Positions 18,967-28,482 of a DNA stretch of 58,382 bases are shown here, piece by piece. This DNA comes from JBHOQX01 sp042408595 (GTDB lineage Bacteria; Chloroflexota; Chloroflexia; Chloroflexales; Roseiflexaceae). The stretch spans positions 1-58,382 of the forward strand of contig JBHOQX010000038.1 in assembly GCA_042408595.1 (NCBI GenBank), in the 5' to 3' direction. The translations under genes were made by a program, and so were the position numbers. Numbering within the stretch: position 1 is the stretch's first letter; the number at the start of each line of letters is the position of its first letter. Under the pieces are notes generated by a model. That model saw nothing but the letters and a program-made list of their open reading frames with translations. It ran no database searches and was not told the DNA's origin.

Positions 18967-19824
18967 ATGTGGCATCGCGCAGGAACGTTGGCGACGATGG
19001 CGGCGGCGCTGGCGCTCTTCGGGGCGTTTTCGGCGGCGGCTGCGCCGCGGGCCGAGACCAAGACCGTCAGCGTAAAAGACTTCGCGTTCGAACCGAAGAC
19101 CATCCAAGTCAACGTTGGCGACACGATCGTCTGGAAGAACGAGGGCAACACCGAGCATACCGTCACCGCCGATGACGGCAGCTTCAACTCCGGCGATCTT
19201 GCAGCCGGCAAGGAGTTCTCGCACACCTTCGACAAGGCGGGCACTTTCGCGTATTACTGCAAGTATCACGGCAGCGCTGGCGGCAAGGGCATGGCGGCTG
19301 TCGTAACGGTCGGAGAGGCGATGGCGCAGCCGACCGCCGCGCCGACTGCCGCAGCCGGCGGAGCGCCCGCCGCCAAGGACGCGGTGGAGGTGGAAGACCA
19401 GCCGCTGGTCAATGGCGCGATCACCGTCAAAGAGATCTACGCTTCGCAGAACGGCTGGATCGTTGTCCATCTGGACGAGGGCGGCAAGCCGGGCAAGGTG
19501 ATCGGTTTCTCGCCGGTCAAGGCGGGCGAGATCAAGAATGTCGCGGTGAAGCTGAGCGAGAATGTGCCGGTCGGCGGCAAGCTCTGGCCGATGCTGCACA
19601 TCGACGCCGGCACGATCGGCACGTACGAGTTCCCCGGCCCGGATGCACCGGTGATCGTGAACGGCAACATCGTGATGAAGCAGATCACCGTCACCGCAGC
19701 TGCAGCGGGCGGCCCATCCAAGCTTCCGACCACCGGCGGCGACGCGGCGCCGCTCGGCCTTATTGCGCTGGCGGCGCTGCTGCTGCTCGGCGGCGGGCTG
19801 CTCCTGCGCGGCCGGCGGGCGTAA
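18967..19824 (+). CDS. Secreted cupredoxin with DUF7282-like domain and LPxTG-type tail
   Basis: A 285-residue exported protein. Residues 1-26 form a signal peptide (GTLATMAAALALFGAFSAAAA). A plastocyanin-like domain follows (about 30-115), with type 1 copper ligands visible: His in NTEHTV, then Cys, His and Met in YYCKYHGSAGGKGM. A second beta domain (about 140-245, YASQNGWIVVHLDEGG..GKVIG) resembles DUF7282. The end is LPTTGG, a hydrophobic helix and RGRRA, the layout of a sortase sorting signal. AAGGAGG lies 5 bp before ATG. It would sit at the cell surface in electron transfer or copper handling. Confidence 0.85.
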   Translation: MWHRAGTLATMAAALALFGAFSAAAAPRAETKTVSVKDFAFEPKTIQVNVGDTIVWKNEGNTEHTVTADDGSFNSGDLAAGKEFSHTFDKAGTFAYYCKYHGSAGGKGMAAVVTVGEAMAQPTAAPTAAAGGAPAAKDAVEVEDQPLVNGAITVKEIYASQNGWIVVHLDEGGKPGKVIGFSPVKAGEIKNVAVKLSENVPVGGKLWPMLHIDAGTIGTYEFPGPDAPVIVNGNIVMKQITVTAAAAGGPSKLPTTGGDAAPLGLIALAALLLLGGGLLLRGRRA

Positions 19825-19930
19825 GCCTGCAGGGAAAGGGGTGCGAGATTGGAGATCGATGCAATGCCGGACATTTCCGATCTTCAATCTCGCATCTCCG
19901 AACCTCTGCTCGCCTTCGCATCGGCTTGCC

Positions 19931-21181
19931 TCACCTGACCGCCCGCAGCTCGCGATACAGCGCTTCGACCTGCGGCGCGACCACCTCTTCCGCGAAACGG
20001 GCTGCCACCACGCGGCGCGCGCCGGCGCCCAGCGCCGCCCGCTCGTCCGGGCGGGCCAGCAGCTGCGCCAGCCGCCGGGCGAAGCGTTCCGGTGTCGGCT
20101 CGAGCGCGCCGCTCACCCCGTCGGCGATGATGTCGCCGGTGCCGCCGGTGGGCATGGCCAAGATGGGAGCCGCGCAGGCCGCGGCCTCCAGCAGCACGCG
20201 GCTCAGCGGCTCGCCCCATGTCGAGGGAAACAGCAGCAGCGTGCAGTGGGCCATCAGCCGCAGCGCTTCGTCGTGGTCCACACCGCCGAGAACGCGCGCC
20301 CGCGCCCCCAGCGCCCGCTCCAACTCCGACCGCAGCGGCCCCTCGCCGGCCACCAGCAGCGGCGGCGCGCCGGGCGCGCGGAGAACCTCCGGCAGCAGGT
20401 GCGCGCCCTTGTTGCGCTCCAGCTTACCTACGAAGAGCAGGTATCGCTCGTCCGGCGCGACACTCGCCGGCGGCGCAACCACGATCTGGTCGATCGCCGC
20501 GAGATCAACCATGTTTGGAATCACATGCACCCGCTCCGGCGCGACGATCCCGTCCAGTCGCCCGGCGATGTAGCCGCTCACGGCGATCACCGCGTCCGCC
20601 TGGCGCAGGAACGCCTGCCGCCGCCGCAGATGGGCCAGCATGTACAGCGCCGCCGGCAGCGCTGCCGCACCGCGCGCCGGCCCCAGCCGGGCCGGCAGGT
20701 CCGTCGCCAGCGCTGCCAGCCCCTGCCGCCCATACGGCACCCGGTCGCCATGCAGACCGGTCGCGAAGTAATCCCACGGCCAGTGGTCACGCACTGTCAC
20801 CACCACCGGCGCGCCGATCCGCCGCCCGGCCAACACGGCTGCCGGCGCGGTCTGCACATGCTGCGCGTGGATAATCGCCTGTCCTGGCGTGGTCGCCAGC
20901 TCCGCGAGCAGCGTGGCGAGGCCGGGCCAGAGGCGCTCGTGGCGGGCGTAGTTGCGCACGAACGGGAGGCGCGGCGCGCGATAGCCGTAGCGCACGGTCG
21001 GGACGCCGAGCACCTCCTCGCGGCGCACACCCGGCGCGCCCAGGGCCGGTACGACAGCCGTCACCGCGTGGCCGCGCGCCAGCAGCGCCCGCGCCAGTGC
21101 GTGGGCGCTCCAGCCCGCGCCGCCGCAGCGTGGCGGGAAGACATCGGTGGGAAGGATGACATGGAGTCGCTCGCTGGTCAT
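19931..21181 (-). CDS. Glycosyltransferase family 4 (GT-B)
   Basis: A 416-residue GT-B glycosyltransferase. The N-terminal domain opens with HVILPTDVFPPRCGGAGWSA (the glycine-rich acceptor loop), and an IIHAQHVQTAP block follows. The C-terminal nucleotide-sugar domain has YLLFVGKLERNKGAHLL and the E-x7-E region FPSTWGEPLSRVLLEAAACAAP. It probably transfers a sugar to a polysaccharide or lipid at the inner membrane face; donor and acceptor are unknown. No clear ribosome site precedes ATG 21181. It is convergent with the cupredoxin gene. Confidence 0.85.
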   Translation of the reverse strand: MTSERLHVILPTDVFPPRCGGAGWSAHALARALLARGHAVTAVVPALGAPGVRREEVLGVPTVRYGYRAPRLPFVRNYARHERLWPGLATLLAELATTPGQAIIHAQHVQTAPAAVLAGRRIGAPVVVTVRDHWPWDYFATGLHGDRVPYGRQGLAALATDLPARLGPARGAAALPAALYMLAHLRRRQAFLRQADAVIAVSGYIAGRLDGIVAPERVHVIPNMVDLAAIDQIVVAPPASVAPDERYLLFVGKLERNKGAHLLPEVLRAPGAPPLLVAGEGPLRSELERALGARARVLGGVDHDEALRLMAHCTLLLFPSTWGEPLSRVLLEAAACAAPILAMPTGGTGDIIADGVSGALEPTPERFARRLAQLLARPDERAALGAGARRVVAARFAEEVVAPQVEALYRELRAVR

Positions 21182-21338
21182 AGGGCGGCCACGCTACGCA
21201 GTCCCTTGTTGCCCAAGGCGCCGCCGCGCAGTATACCACCCCCCGCCTACGGCACATCTCTTGCAGGAAGAGCGGACGAGGCAACCGCCCGGCTCATCGG
21301 TGAGCGCGGGCATCCGAGAGAGAGAAAGGAGATCCACC

Positions 21339-22511
21339 GTGGCTACAGCTGTTGGTCTATTCGACACGATCCGTCAGGCCGAAACCGCCGTCCGCGATCT
21401 TGTCGACATGGGCATTCCGCGCGAGAACATCAGCGTGATCGCGAACAATGCCCGTGGCGAGTACACCGTCGACACCGGCGCCGGCGCGACAACCGAGGGC
21501 GCTGCAGCCGGGGCGATCGGCGGCACGGTAGTCGGCGGCGCGCTCGGCCTGCTGGTCGGCCTGGGTGCCCTGGCGATTCCCGGGATCGGCCCGGTGCTGG
21601 CGGTCGGCCCGCTGGCCGCGGCGGTCGGCAGCACGGCGGCGGCGGTCGGCGGAGCGGCGGCAGGAGCGGGCATCGGCGCGGCCGCCGGTGGCCTGCTGGG
21701 CGCGCTGGTCGGCGCAGGCGTGCCGGAGGAGGAGGCGAACTACTACGCCGAAGGCGTCCGCCGGGGCGGGACGCTGGTGAGCGTCAGCTACGACGGGGCC
21801 GATCAGTCGGCGATCGCTGATGTCCTGCGGCGCAACGGCGCGGTGGACATCGACGAGCGTGGCGCCGAGTGGCGGCGCGCGGGCTGGACGCGCTTCGACC
21901 CGGCCAGTGACGCTCCGAGTGCCCGTGACTGGGAGGAGAGTAGCAAGGTCGGCACGGCCACCGGCGCGGCGGCCGGCGCAGCCACCGGTGCAGCGATCGG
22001 CGCAGTCGGCGGCCCGGTCGGCGCGGTCGTCGGCGGTTTGGCGGGCGCAGCCACCGGCGCGGCGGCCGGCGCCGCCGGCGACGTTGCCGGCGAGCGCGCC
22101 GAGGACGACACGGAGGTGCACCGGCGCAGCGGAGCGCAGATGAGCGGCGCGACCGAGCCGGTCGTCAGCGGCGAGGCAGTCGCCGGGACGGATGTCGCCG
22201 GGCGCAAGGGCCAGGTGGTGCCGCATTCGATGCGGCAGGCCGGCGAGGATGAGGACTTGGTGACAAGCGCGAGCCGCGACCGTGATGACTGGGAGGAGAG
22301 TAGCAAGGTCGGCGCGGTCGTCGGCGGTTTGGCGGGCGCAGCCACCGGTGCAGCGATCGGCGCGGTCGGCGGCCCGGTCGGCGCGGTCGTCGGCGGTTTG
22401 GCGGGCGCAGCCACCGGCGCGGCGGCCGGCGCCGCCGGCGACGTTGCCGGCGAGCGCGCCGAGGACGAACTGACCGAAGAGGAGCGCGAACGCCGCCGGC
22501 GCGAGCGGTAG
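21339..22511 (+). CDS. General stress protein 17M-like, with duplicated glycine-zipper modules
   Basis: A 390-residue protein starting at GTG 21339 (AAAGGAG, 6 bp upstream). Residues 1-40 (TAVGLFDTIRQAETAVRDLV, then MGIPRENISVI) match the YflT/GSP17M N-terminal domain. A long alanine/glycine membrane-type segment follows (about 50-125). After a second small alpha/beta unit (about 130-180) come two glycine-zipper modules, each opening DWEESSKVG and closing AAGDVAGERAEDD or -DE, joined by a polar linker. Glycine zippers insert into or line membranes. The charged tail is ELTEEERERRRRER. A stress or envelope role is inferred. Confidence 0.75.
   Translation: MATAVGLFDTIRQAETAVRDLVDMGIPRENISVIANNARGEYTVDTGAGATTEGAAAGAIGGTVVGGALGLLVGLGALAIPGIGPVLAVGPLAAAVGSTAAAVGGAAAGAGIGAAAGGLLGALVGAGVPEEEANYYAEGVRRGGTLVSVSYDGADQSAIADVLRRNGAVDIDERGAEWRRAGWTRFDPASDAPSARDWEESSKVGTATGAAAGAATGAAIGAVGGPVGAVVGGLAGAATGAAAGAAGDVAGERAEDDTEVHRRSGAQMSGATEPVVSGEAVAGTDVAGRKGQVVPHSMRQAGEDEDLVTSASRDRDDWEESSKVGAVVGGLAGAATGAAIGAVGGPVGAVVGGLAGAATGAAAGAAGDVAGERAEDELTEEERERRRRER
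21927..22468 (+). repeat. Two 182-bp in-frame direct repeats
   Basis: Copies at 21927-22108 and 22287-22468 have equal length, an offset of exactly 360 bp, and are nearly identical at the DNA level apart from an early block of substitutions. They encode the two glycine-zipper modules. The last 100 bp of each copy is essentially unchanged, which implies recent duplication or gene conversion. Confidence 0.85.
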
Positions 22512-22543
22512 CGCGCAGCGAGCGAAGGTCCCACTCGCGGCAC

Positions 22544-22585
22544 GAAGCGCCGCTCGGGCGGCCCGGGCGGCGCTTCACCCTTTTT
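22544..22585 (+). terminator. Rho-independent terminator after the stress protein
   Basis: Stem GAAGCGCCG (22544-22552) with CGGCGCTTC (22568-22576), a 15-nt loop and a T-run at 22581-22585. Confidence 0.8.
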
Positions 22586-22604
22586 CAGGGCAGACATGCG
22601 GAAA

Positions 22605-22626
22605 CGGCTGCCCTTACGAGCAGCCG
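22605..22626. repeat. Small hairpin
   Basis: CGGCTGC (22605-22611) pairs with GCAGCCG (22620-22626) around an 8-nt loop. It is G-rich afterwards, and may be a second terminator in the minus direction. The remainder up to 22864 is gene-free, with an AT-richer patch around 22720-22800. Confidence 0.35.
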
Positions 22627-22864
22627 GGGGAAAAAGGGGGAAGAAGAGGGCGGCTGTGGCATGTGCGGCCGCCACACTGCGAGCCACCGATGAACGCCGC
22701 AATCCATCGTTTTCACATATCCACTTCTATTAACGTAGGCTGCCGGATTTTCGTTGCAAGGATTGGATGAGAATTTGCTGAGCTTCGTATGAACATTTTT
22801 TGGTCAGCCAGGGCAGGCGCCGCCCGTGGTACAATTGGGCCTCGCACCCCAAGCGAGGCCACCC

Positions 22865-24412
22865 ATACTGGACCAGATCGACCCCCATCAGCGCATCAGC
22901 AAGCTGGAGTACAAACGACGCGCGCCAGCGCTGCAGACACGCCTGTTCACGATGGAAGAAGCGCTGATCGATGCGCGCGTGCCGGTTGTTTTGATGGTCG
23001 AGGGATGGGCCGGCACATCGAAGATCGGCCTGATCATCGTCCTGGTACACTGGCTGGACCCACGTAGTCTGCGCGTGTACTCCATCACCCCGCCACGCAC
23101 CTACGAGATGCAATATCCCTGGTTGTACCGCTTCTGGCTCAAGACACCAAGCTCTGGCCAGATCGCGATCTTCGACCGCTCTTGGTACCGCGAGGTCGTC
23201 GCGGCACGTGTCCACGACGACCTGCCGGCGAACGACTGGCGGCATCGCTGCGACGAGATCACGGTCTTCGAGCGCCAACTCGCCGACAATGGGGCGATCA
23301 TCCTCACGTTCTGGCTGCACATCTCGCGCACGGATCAGCGCCAGCGCCTCCGCTGCCTTCAGCGCGATCCGCTCACCGCATGGCAGGTCACGGACGAGGA
23401 CCGCTGGCAGAACCAGCAGTACGACGCCGTGCGCGACGTCGTCGAGGACCTGCGGGCGTGCACCGATATGCCCCTACGCCCCCTGGCTGGTCATCCCGGC
23501 GGCAGACCGCCGCTACGCCCGACTGGGCGGTGCTCGAGGCGACGCTGCGGGCGCTGGAGGCGCGTTTGGGCGCGGACGCGGCGGTCGGGGATGGCAGTGA
23601 GGAGGCGTCCGACCGCTCCGGGGTGGGCCGCCGGCGCGAATGAGCGGCCCTGGACGCCGGCAACCCGGCCGGTGACACGAACGGCGTGGCGCCAGCGCCT
23701 GTACCAGCCATGTTCGCGCCGGCCGCCGGCGGCATGTCGATCTGCGCGCACGGCTGGACAAACGGGAGTATGAGCGCGAACGGCGACTGCTCCAGGCGAA
23801 GCCGCACCTGCTCGGCTTCCAACTCTACCAGCAGAAACGGCCGATGGCGATTGTCTTCGAAGGGTGGGACGCGGCCGGCAAGGGCGGCGCGATCAAGCGG
23901 CTGACCGAGAAGATCGACCCGCGCTCGTAGGTCGTTCCTCCGATCGCCGCGCCCAGCGGCGACGACCGGGCACATCGCTACCTCTACCGCTTCTGGCGCC
24001 GCCTGCCGCCCCGCGGCGAGATCGCCGTGTTCGACCGCTCATGGTAGGGGGGCGTGCTTGTCGCGCGCGTCGAGGGATTCGCCAGCGAGGCAGCGTGGAG
24101 CCGGGCCTATGCCGAGATCAACGAGTTCGAGCGCCAGTTGGTCGATTTCGGGATGATCGTCCGCAAGTTCTGGCTGCATAACAGCGCCGCACCGTCGCGT
24201 ATCAATCGTGGAAGCTCACCGACGAGGACCGGCCCAACCGCGAGAAGTGGCTACTATACGAGGAAGCCGCCGACGCGATGCTGCTGCGCGCCTCCACCCC
24301 GGCCGCTCCCTGGACGATTGTCGAAGCCGAGGACAAGCGCTACGCACGCATCAAAGTCGTGCGCACCGTTGTGCGACGGATGGAAGAGGAGCTGGGCAAA
24401 GTCACATTATGA
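22865..24412 (+). pseudogene. Two-domain polyphosphate kinase 2 (PPK2, polyP:AMP phosphotransferase type), decayed
   Basis: Both PPK2 domains are recognisable. Domain 1 (22865-23560) has VPVVLMVEGWAGTSK, IAIFDRSWYREVV and ITVFERQLADNG. Its expected ATG-CTG-GAC start reads ATA-CTG-GAC, and two one-base gains break it, at CCCC 23469-23472 and in GGG near 23525. Domain 2 (23736-24412) has IVFEGWDAAGKGGAIKRL and ends VEAEDKRYARIKVVRTVVRR. It carries TAG at 23928-23930 and 24045-24047, both where the family has tyrosine, and a short deletion after FWLHN near 24182. The enzyme would transfer phosphate from polyphosphate to AMP or ADP. An extended -10 (TGG-TACAAT, 22827-22835) still precedes it. Confidence 0.8.
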
Positions 24413-24561
24413 ACGACAGGATGTACGTGGTGGGAGGTTAGAGGGGCGCAGCCCCTCCGAGACCCCTTCGTGGACGCATGCAAAAGAACGCCGTGGCGAG
24501 CCTGCGGCCCCTGCTGGCGCGTACGCCAGCTGTATCTTCACCACTCATCCCGCATTTCTCA

Positions 24562-27540
24562 TTATTCCCACCACCCGTCGATCTCATCCAGCGCGCCGGC
24601 GCCGGCCAGCAGCAACTCCGGCCCGCCGAGTGCCGCCAGCGTATCCGCGGCCTGCGCCAGCGCGGCGAACGTCTCTGCCCGCCCGGCGCTCGCGGCGTCG
24701 CGGAATGCCAACCCAAGCGCCGCCAGTGCATCGTCGGGGCTGGCCGTCACGACCGCCCGGGTGATACCCACCAGCGCCCGCGCCCGCTCGACGGGCCGGG
24801 GGATGCCGTCCGCCAGCCGCCGGGCCGCACCCGCCGCGCCGTGGGCCGCCAGCGCGACCGCCAGCGCACCCTGGCAGCGGCTGCGCGCCGTGGGATCGGC
24901 GAAGCCGGCGAGCGCCGCCACAGCCTCCCCCTGCGCACCCTGCGCCACAAGCGCGCCGGCCATGCCGCTGAACGCCCGCACCCGCTCGCCAGGGGCAGCG
25001 ACCCGATCAAGGCGGGCCAGCGCGCCGCGCGCGTCGCCGCACCGGGCCTCGGCGATCCGCAGATCGGCATCGGCACGCGCCCGCAGCGCCGTGTCGATGA
25101 TCCCAGCGGCCAGAATCGCTGCTCCAGCCAGATCGCCGCGGCCGGCCAGCAGGCGCGCCAGTTCATGCAGCGTCCAATCGCGCTCATCCGCATCCGGGAT
25201 AGCCGCCGCCAGTGCGTGCGCGGCGGCGGGATCGCCGCGCTGCCCCAGCGCCAGCGCCACCCGCGAGTGCGCTCGATCGCGCTCTTCACCCTCGGGCAGC
25301 AGCGCCGCCGCCGCCAGCGCGCCCGGCGTATCGCCATGGGCGGCCAGCGCCGCCGCCAGCGCCACGACCAGCGACAGGCGGTCGTCGCCCAGCGCAGCGA
25401 CATCCGCCGTGGCACGGGCCAGCGCTTCCGGCGACCCAAGGTCGATCAGCGCCTGCGCCCGCACACCCTGTGCCGCGATCCCCCCGGCGACCTCCAGCGC
25501 TGCTTTCGGCCGACCGCCCTCGACCAGCGCGCGCGCCACCGCCGCAAGCGCCTCGTCGCGCAGGTGCGGGGTCGGCGCCTGCGCCAGCCGCAGGGCGGTG
25601 GCCGCATCGCCGGCGCGCGCGGCATCGCAGGCCAGCTCGCTCCGCGCCCAGGCGACCGCCGTCTCGGTCTTGAGTGTGCTCAGCACTTCCTCGGCCCGCA
25701 GGAGATGCCCGGCCCGCGCCTGTGCCACCGCAACCTCGGCCATCGCCCACTCGTGCATGCTTTCATGCCCGATCGCCAGCGCGACCTCCTCTGCGCGGGA
25801 AAGCTGCCCCTGCCCCAGCAGCCAGCGCACCACTTCGGTCTCGATCAGGCCGCGGCGTTCCGCATGGTTGATCTGCACAGTGATGCCGAGCGCGATATGC
25901 GGCGCGCCCGCGACGACCGCCGCCCGCGCGAATGCCGCCAGGGTCTCTTCGCGCTGCTCGCGCCACGAGCGCGGCAGGCCGGGCGCTTCAAGGTCGAGCG
26001 CTGCGGAGAGCATCCGCAGCGCGACGGCGCGCAGCCTGTGCTCGTGGCAGGCCTCGCCAAGCCGCCGCAGCACCACCGCCTTGCCGCGGCCGTCCGCCAA
26101 CTGGTCGATCAGCGCCCGCACCTCGCGCAACACCGCCTCACGCGGCATGCCACGCGCCAGCGCTGCGCCGAAGGCCTCGGCCAGCGCCTCGGCGGGCAGG
26201 CTGCGCCCAAGCGCTGCGAGCGAGCCAGCTAGCGCCGCGGCCCGGATGAGCCGCGCCGGGTGGCCCTCCTGTGCAGCGATGCGCAGCTCCCAGGCGGCGT
26301 CCTCCGCTACGGCGCAGAAGCCACCGGTACGCCGCTCCTGCGCCAGCACCCAGGCCCGGCTAGCGAGCGCTGGCAGCGTCGTGACGCGCGTCACCCGGTC
26401 GCTCAACGCGGCGTGTCGCGCCAGCGTGCGGGCCAGGTCGGCATCGGCGCGGGAGTCGAGCCGTTCGAAGCGGCCTTCGCAGCGCGCCCGCGCCAGGTTG
26501 ACAAAGGCGGCATGCGCGCCGGCCAGGGCATCTCCGGAGCGCCCGGCGACGAATCGCCGGATCGCCGGGTGCGCAAGTGACAGGCGCCCATCGCGAATAT
26601 CCAGCAACGGGCGCCACCGGTGCGCCAGACGCGCGATCTCCGCCGCGTCCAGGCCGGCCAGCTCGGCGCAGCGGGCGGCGAGGAGCGGCTCACCGGCGGC
26701 GGCCAGCACGGCCAGCAGGCGGCGGCCCGCCGCACCCAGCCCGCGCCAGCAGATCTCGAGCAGCGCATCGGTATCGGGCGGAAGCGTACGGCGGCGCAGC
26801 GGCCCGCTGCGCAGCAGGCCAGAGGCCAGCGCGACATACAGGAACGAGCCGTTGCTCGCGGCGGCGACGGCGGGGGCCAGCTCGTCCGGGCAATTATGCG
26901 CCAGGGCAGCGGCGCGCAATTCAGCCGGGGCAGCATGGCGCAGCAGGTCGAAGGCGGCAGCCGCCGGGAGTGGCAGGTCGGCGGCACGTGCGCAGGCCCA
27001 GACCAGCGTCACCCCCGGCGGCACGACAGCCGGCCAGCGGGGCGGGCCAGGGTACGCATCGGCCTCCGGCGCGCGCCCGATGAGGACAGCCAGCGGATCG
27101 GCCGGCGCGCGTGTAGCGGCGGCCGCAGCCAGCAGCCGCTCCAGCGCCGCGCCGTCGCGGCCGGCGGCCGGCGGCACCAGCGGCAGCGGCAGGTCGTGCA
27201 GCGCGATCACCTGCGCACAGAGCGCCTCCAGGCCCAGGGCGGCGTCGTCCTCCGGGAGCCAGATCGGCCAGGGGCGGCGCGCGGCCAGCGCGCAGAGCAG
27301 GGTTGTCGCGCCGCTACCGGGCGGCCCTTCCAGCGCCACTACCCCACCGCTCGCCTCGCGGATGCGCGCCTCGAGCGCGGCGAGCGCATCGGGGCGGGGC
27401 GCGGCGGGGTTCAGCCGTGCAGCGACACGCTGGCGCAGCGCCAGGAGCACCGGCGCGGTCTGCCGACGCAAACCAGGAAGGCGGTTGGGCGCGTCAAGCG
27501 CCGGGACGGCGGGCAAGTCATTGTCGGCGAGCGAGACCAC
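24562..27540 (-). CDS. Large STAND/NACHT-like protein with degenerate P-loop and helical repeats
   Basis: A 992-residue protein. Residues about 55-240 resemble a STAND-type NTPase domain: VVALEGPPGSGATTLLCALA is a P-loop in which the catalytic lysine is alanine (residue 78). The Walker B region LAVLIGRAPEAD lacks the usual LLDALDE acids. Residues about 260-350 look like the winged-helix part (LLDIRDGRLSLAHPAIRRFV). From about 400 to the end are degenerate alpha-helical repeats, Ala/Leu/Arg rich, with a recurring A(R/L)A.AG(D/H)..GA pattern. The start GTG 27540 is uncertain. It has no membrane segment. It is divergent from the FHA gene. Confidence 0.65.
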   Translation of the reverse strand: MVSLADNDLPAVPALDAPNRLPGLRRQTAPVLLALRQRVAARLNPAAPRPDALAALEARIREASGGVVALEGPPGSGATTLLCALAARRPWPIWLPEDDAALGLEALCAQVIALHDLPLPLVPPAAGRDGAALERLLAAAAATRAPADPLAVLIGRAPEADAYPGPPRWPAVVPPGVTLVWACARAADLPLPAAAAFDLLRHAAPAELRAAALAHNCPDELAPAVAAASNGSFLYVALASGLLRSGPLRRRTLPPDTDALLEICWRGLGAAGRRLLAVLAAAGEPLLAARCAELAGLDAAEIARLAHRWRPLLDIRDGRLSLAHPAIRRFVAGRSGDALAGAHAAFVNLARARCEGRFERLDSRADADLARTLARHAALSDRVTRVTTLPALASRAWVLAQERRTGGFCAVAEDAAWELRIAAQEGHPARLIRAAALAGSLAALGRSLPAEALAEAFGAALARGMPREAVLREVRALIDQLADGRGKAVVLRRLGEACHEHRLRAVALRMLSAALDLEAPGLPRSWREQREETLAAFARAAVVAGAPHIALGITVQINHAERRGLIETEVVRWLLGQGQLSRAEEVALAIGHESMHEWAMAEVAVAQARAGHLLRAEEVLSTLKTETAVAWARSELACDAARAGDAATALRLAQAPTPHLRDEALAAVARALVEGGRPKAALEVAGGIAAQGVRAQALIDLGSPEALARATADVAALGDDRLSLVVALAAALAAHGDTPGALAAAALLPEGEERDRAHSRVALALGQRGDPAAAHALAAAIPDADERDWTLHELARLLAGRGDLAGAAILAAGIIDTALRARADADLRIAEARCGDARGALARLDRVAAPGERVRAFSGMAGALVAQGAQGEAVAALAGFADPTARSRCQGALAVALAAHGAAGAARRLADGIPRPVERARALVGITRAVVTASPDDALAALGLAFRDAASAGRAETFAALAQAADTLAALGGPELLLAGAGALDEIDGWWE

Positions 27541-27684
27541 AGCGGCACTCTACTGCATGCGGCGCGCGGCGTCAACCCGGCTTGAACAACACCCCCGCCT
27601 GTGGTACGCTTTGGCTCTTGGCGCAACAATTCGGCCCGGTACAGCGTCCATGCGGGTGCGATGCGCAGCAAAAGGAGGACCGCC

Positions 27685-28413
27685 GTGCCATTCTGTCCGC
27701 AATGTGGCGTCGATAATCCCGAGTCGGCCCGATTTTGTGATCAATGCGGCGCGGCCCTGATTCCCGTCGCCGCCAAACCGGCTGCGGCCGCCCCCCAGCC
27801 GGCCACGATGCCGCCGGCTCCGGCTGCCCCGGTGGCGGCCGGCCCGACACGTTGCCCGCAGTGCGGCGCGTCGGTCATTCCCGGCGAGGCGTTCTGCGAC
27901 ACCTGCGGCGCCCCGCTGAGCGCGCCGGCCCGTGCGGTCGCCGCGGCCCCGGCCCCCGCGCCCGCCGCGGCCCCGTCCATTCCGGCACAGCCGGTCTACC
28001 CGCCGCCGCAGCCGGCGGTCGCTGCGAGCATGCCGGGCTCTCCGGCCCCTGCGCCCGCGCCGCCGCCGATGGCCCTGCCGCGTATGATGCTCGCCCCGGG
28101 CCGTCTGGTTGTCGTCGCCACCGGCACGCAGATCCCGCTTCCGGCGAGCGGGGAGGCGATCATCGGGCGGGCCGACCCGGTGAGCCAGTTCACCCCGGAT
28201 GTCGACCTCACGCCGCTCGGCGCGCTGGAGCAGGGGGTCGGGCGGCGCCATGCGCGGCTCTTCATCCAGGGCGGCCGCGTGCTGATCGAGGACCTCGACA
28301 GCACCAACGGCACGCAGGTGAACGGCCAGCGGCTAGCGCCGCGGCAGCCGCGCCCACTGGACAACGGCGATACGATCCAGTTTGGCCGGCTTGCGCTCCA
28401 GTTCCTGATGTAG
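27685..28413 (+). CDS. Double zinc-ribbon and FHA domain protein
   Basis: A 242-residue protein starting at GTG 27685 behind AAAGGAGG. Two zinc ribbons are seen: CPQCGVDNPESARFCDQCG (residues 4-22) and CPQCGASVIPGEAFCDTCG (about 57-75). A long Pro/Ala linker leads to a C-terminal FHA domain (about 160-242). It has EAIIGRADP, VGRRHARLFI with the Arg-His pair, and DLDSTNGTQVNGQRL, the loops that bind phosphothreonine. It is a likely reader of Ser/Thr kinase signals. No kinase is encoded nearby. It is probably cytoplasmic. Confidence 0.88.
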   Translation: MPFCPQCGVDNPESARFCDQCGAALIPVAAKPAAAAPQPATMPPAPAAPVAAGPTRCPQCGASVIPGEAFCDTCGAPLSAPARAVAAAPAPAPAAAPSIPAQPVYPPPQPAVAASMPGSPAPAPAPPPMALPRMMLAPGRLVVVATGTQIPLPASGEAIIGRADPVSQFTPDVDLTPLGALEQGVGRRHARLFIQGGRVLIEDLDSTNGTQVNGQRLAPRQPRPLDNGDTIQFGRLALQFLM

Positions 28414-28482
28414 CGCAGCAGGGGCGAGGCCGGCCTGAGCGGGTTACCGCCGCCCAGGCTGGCCTGCCCGCGCCGCAGCGCC

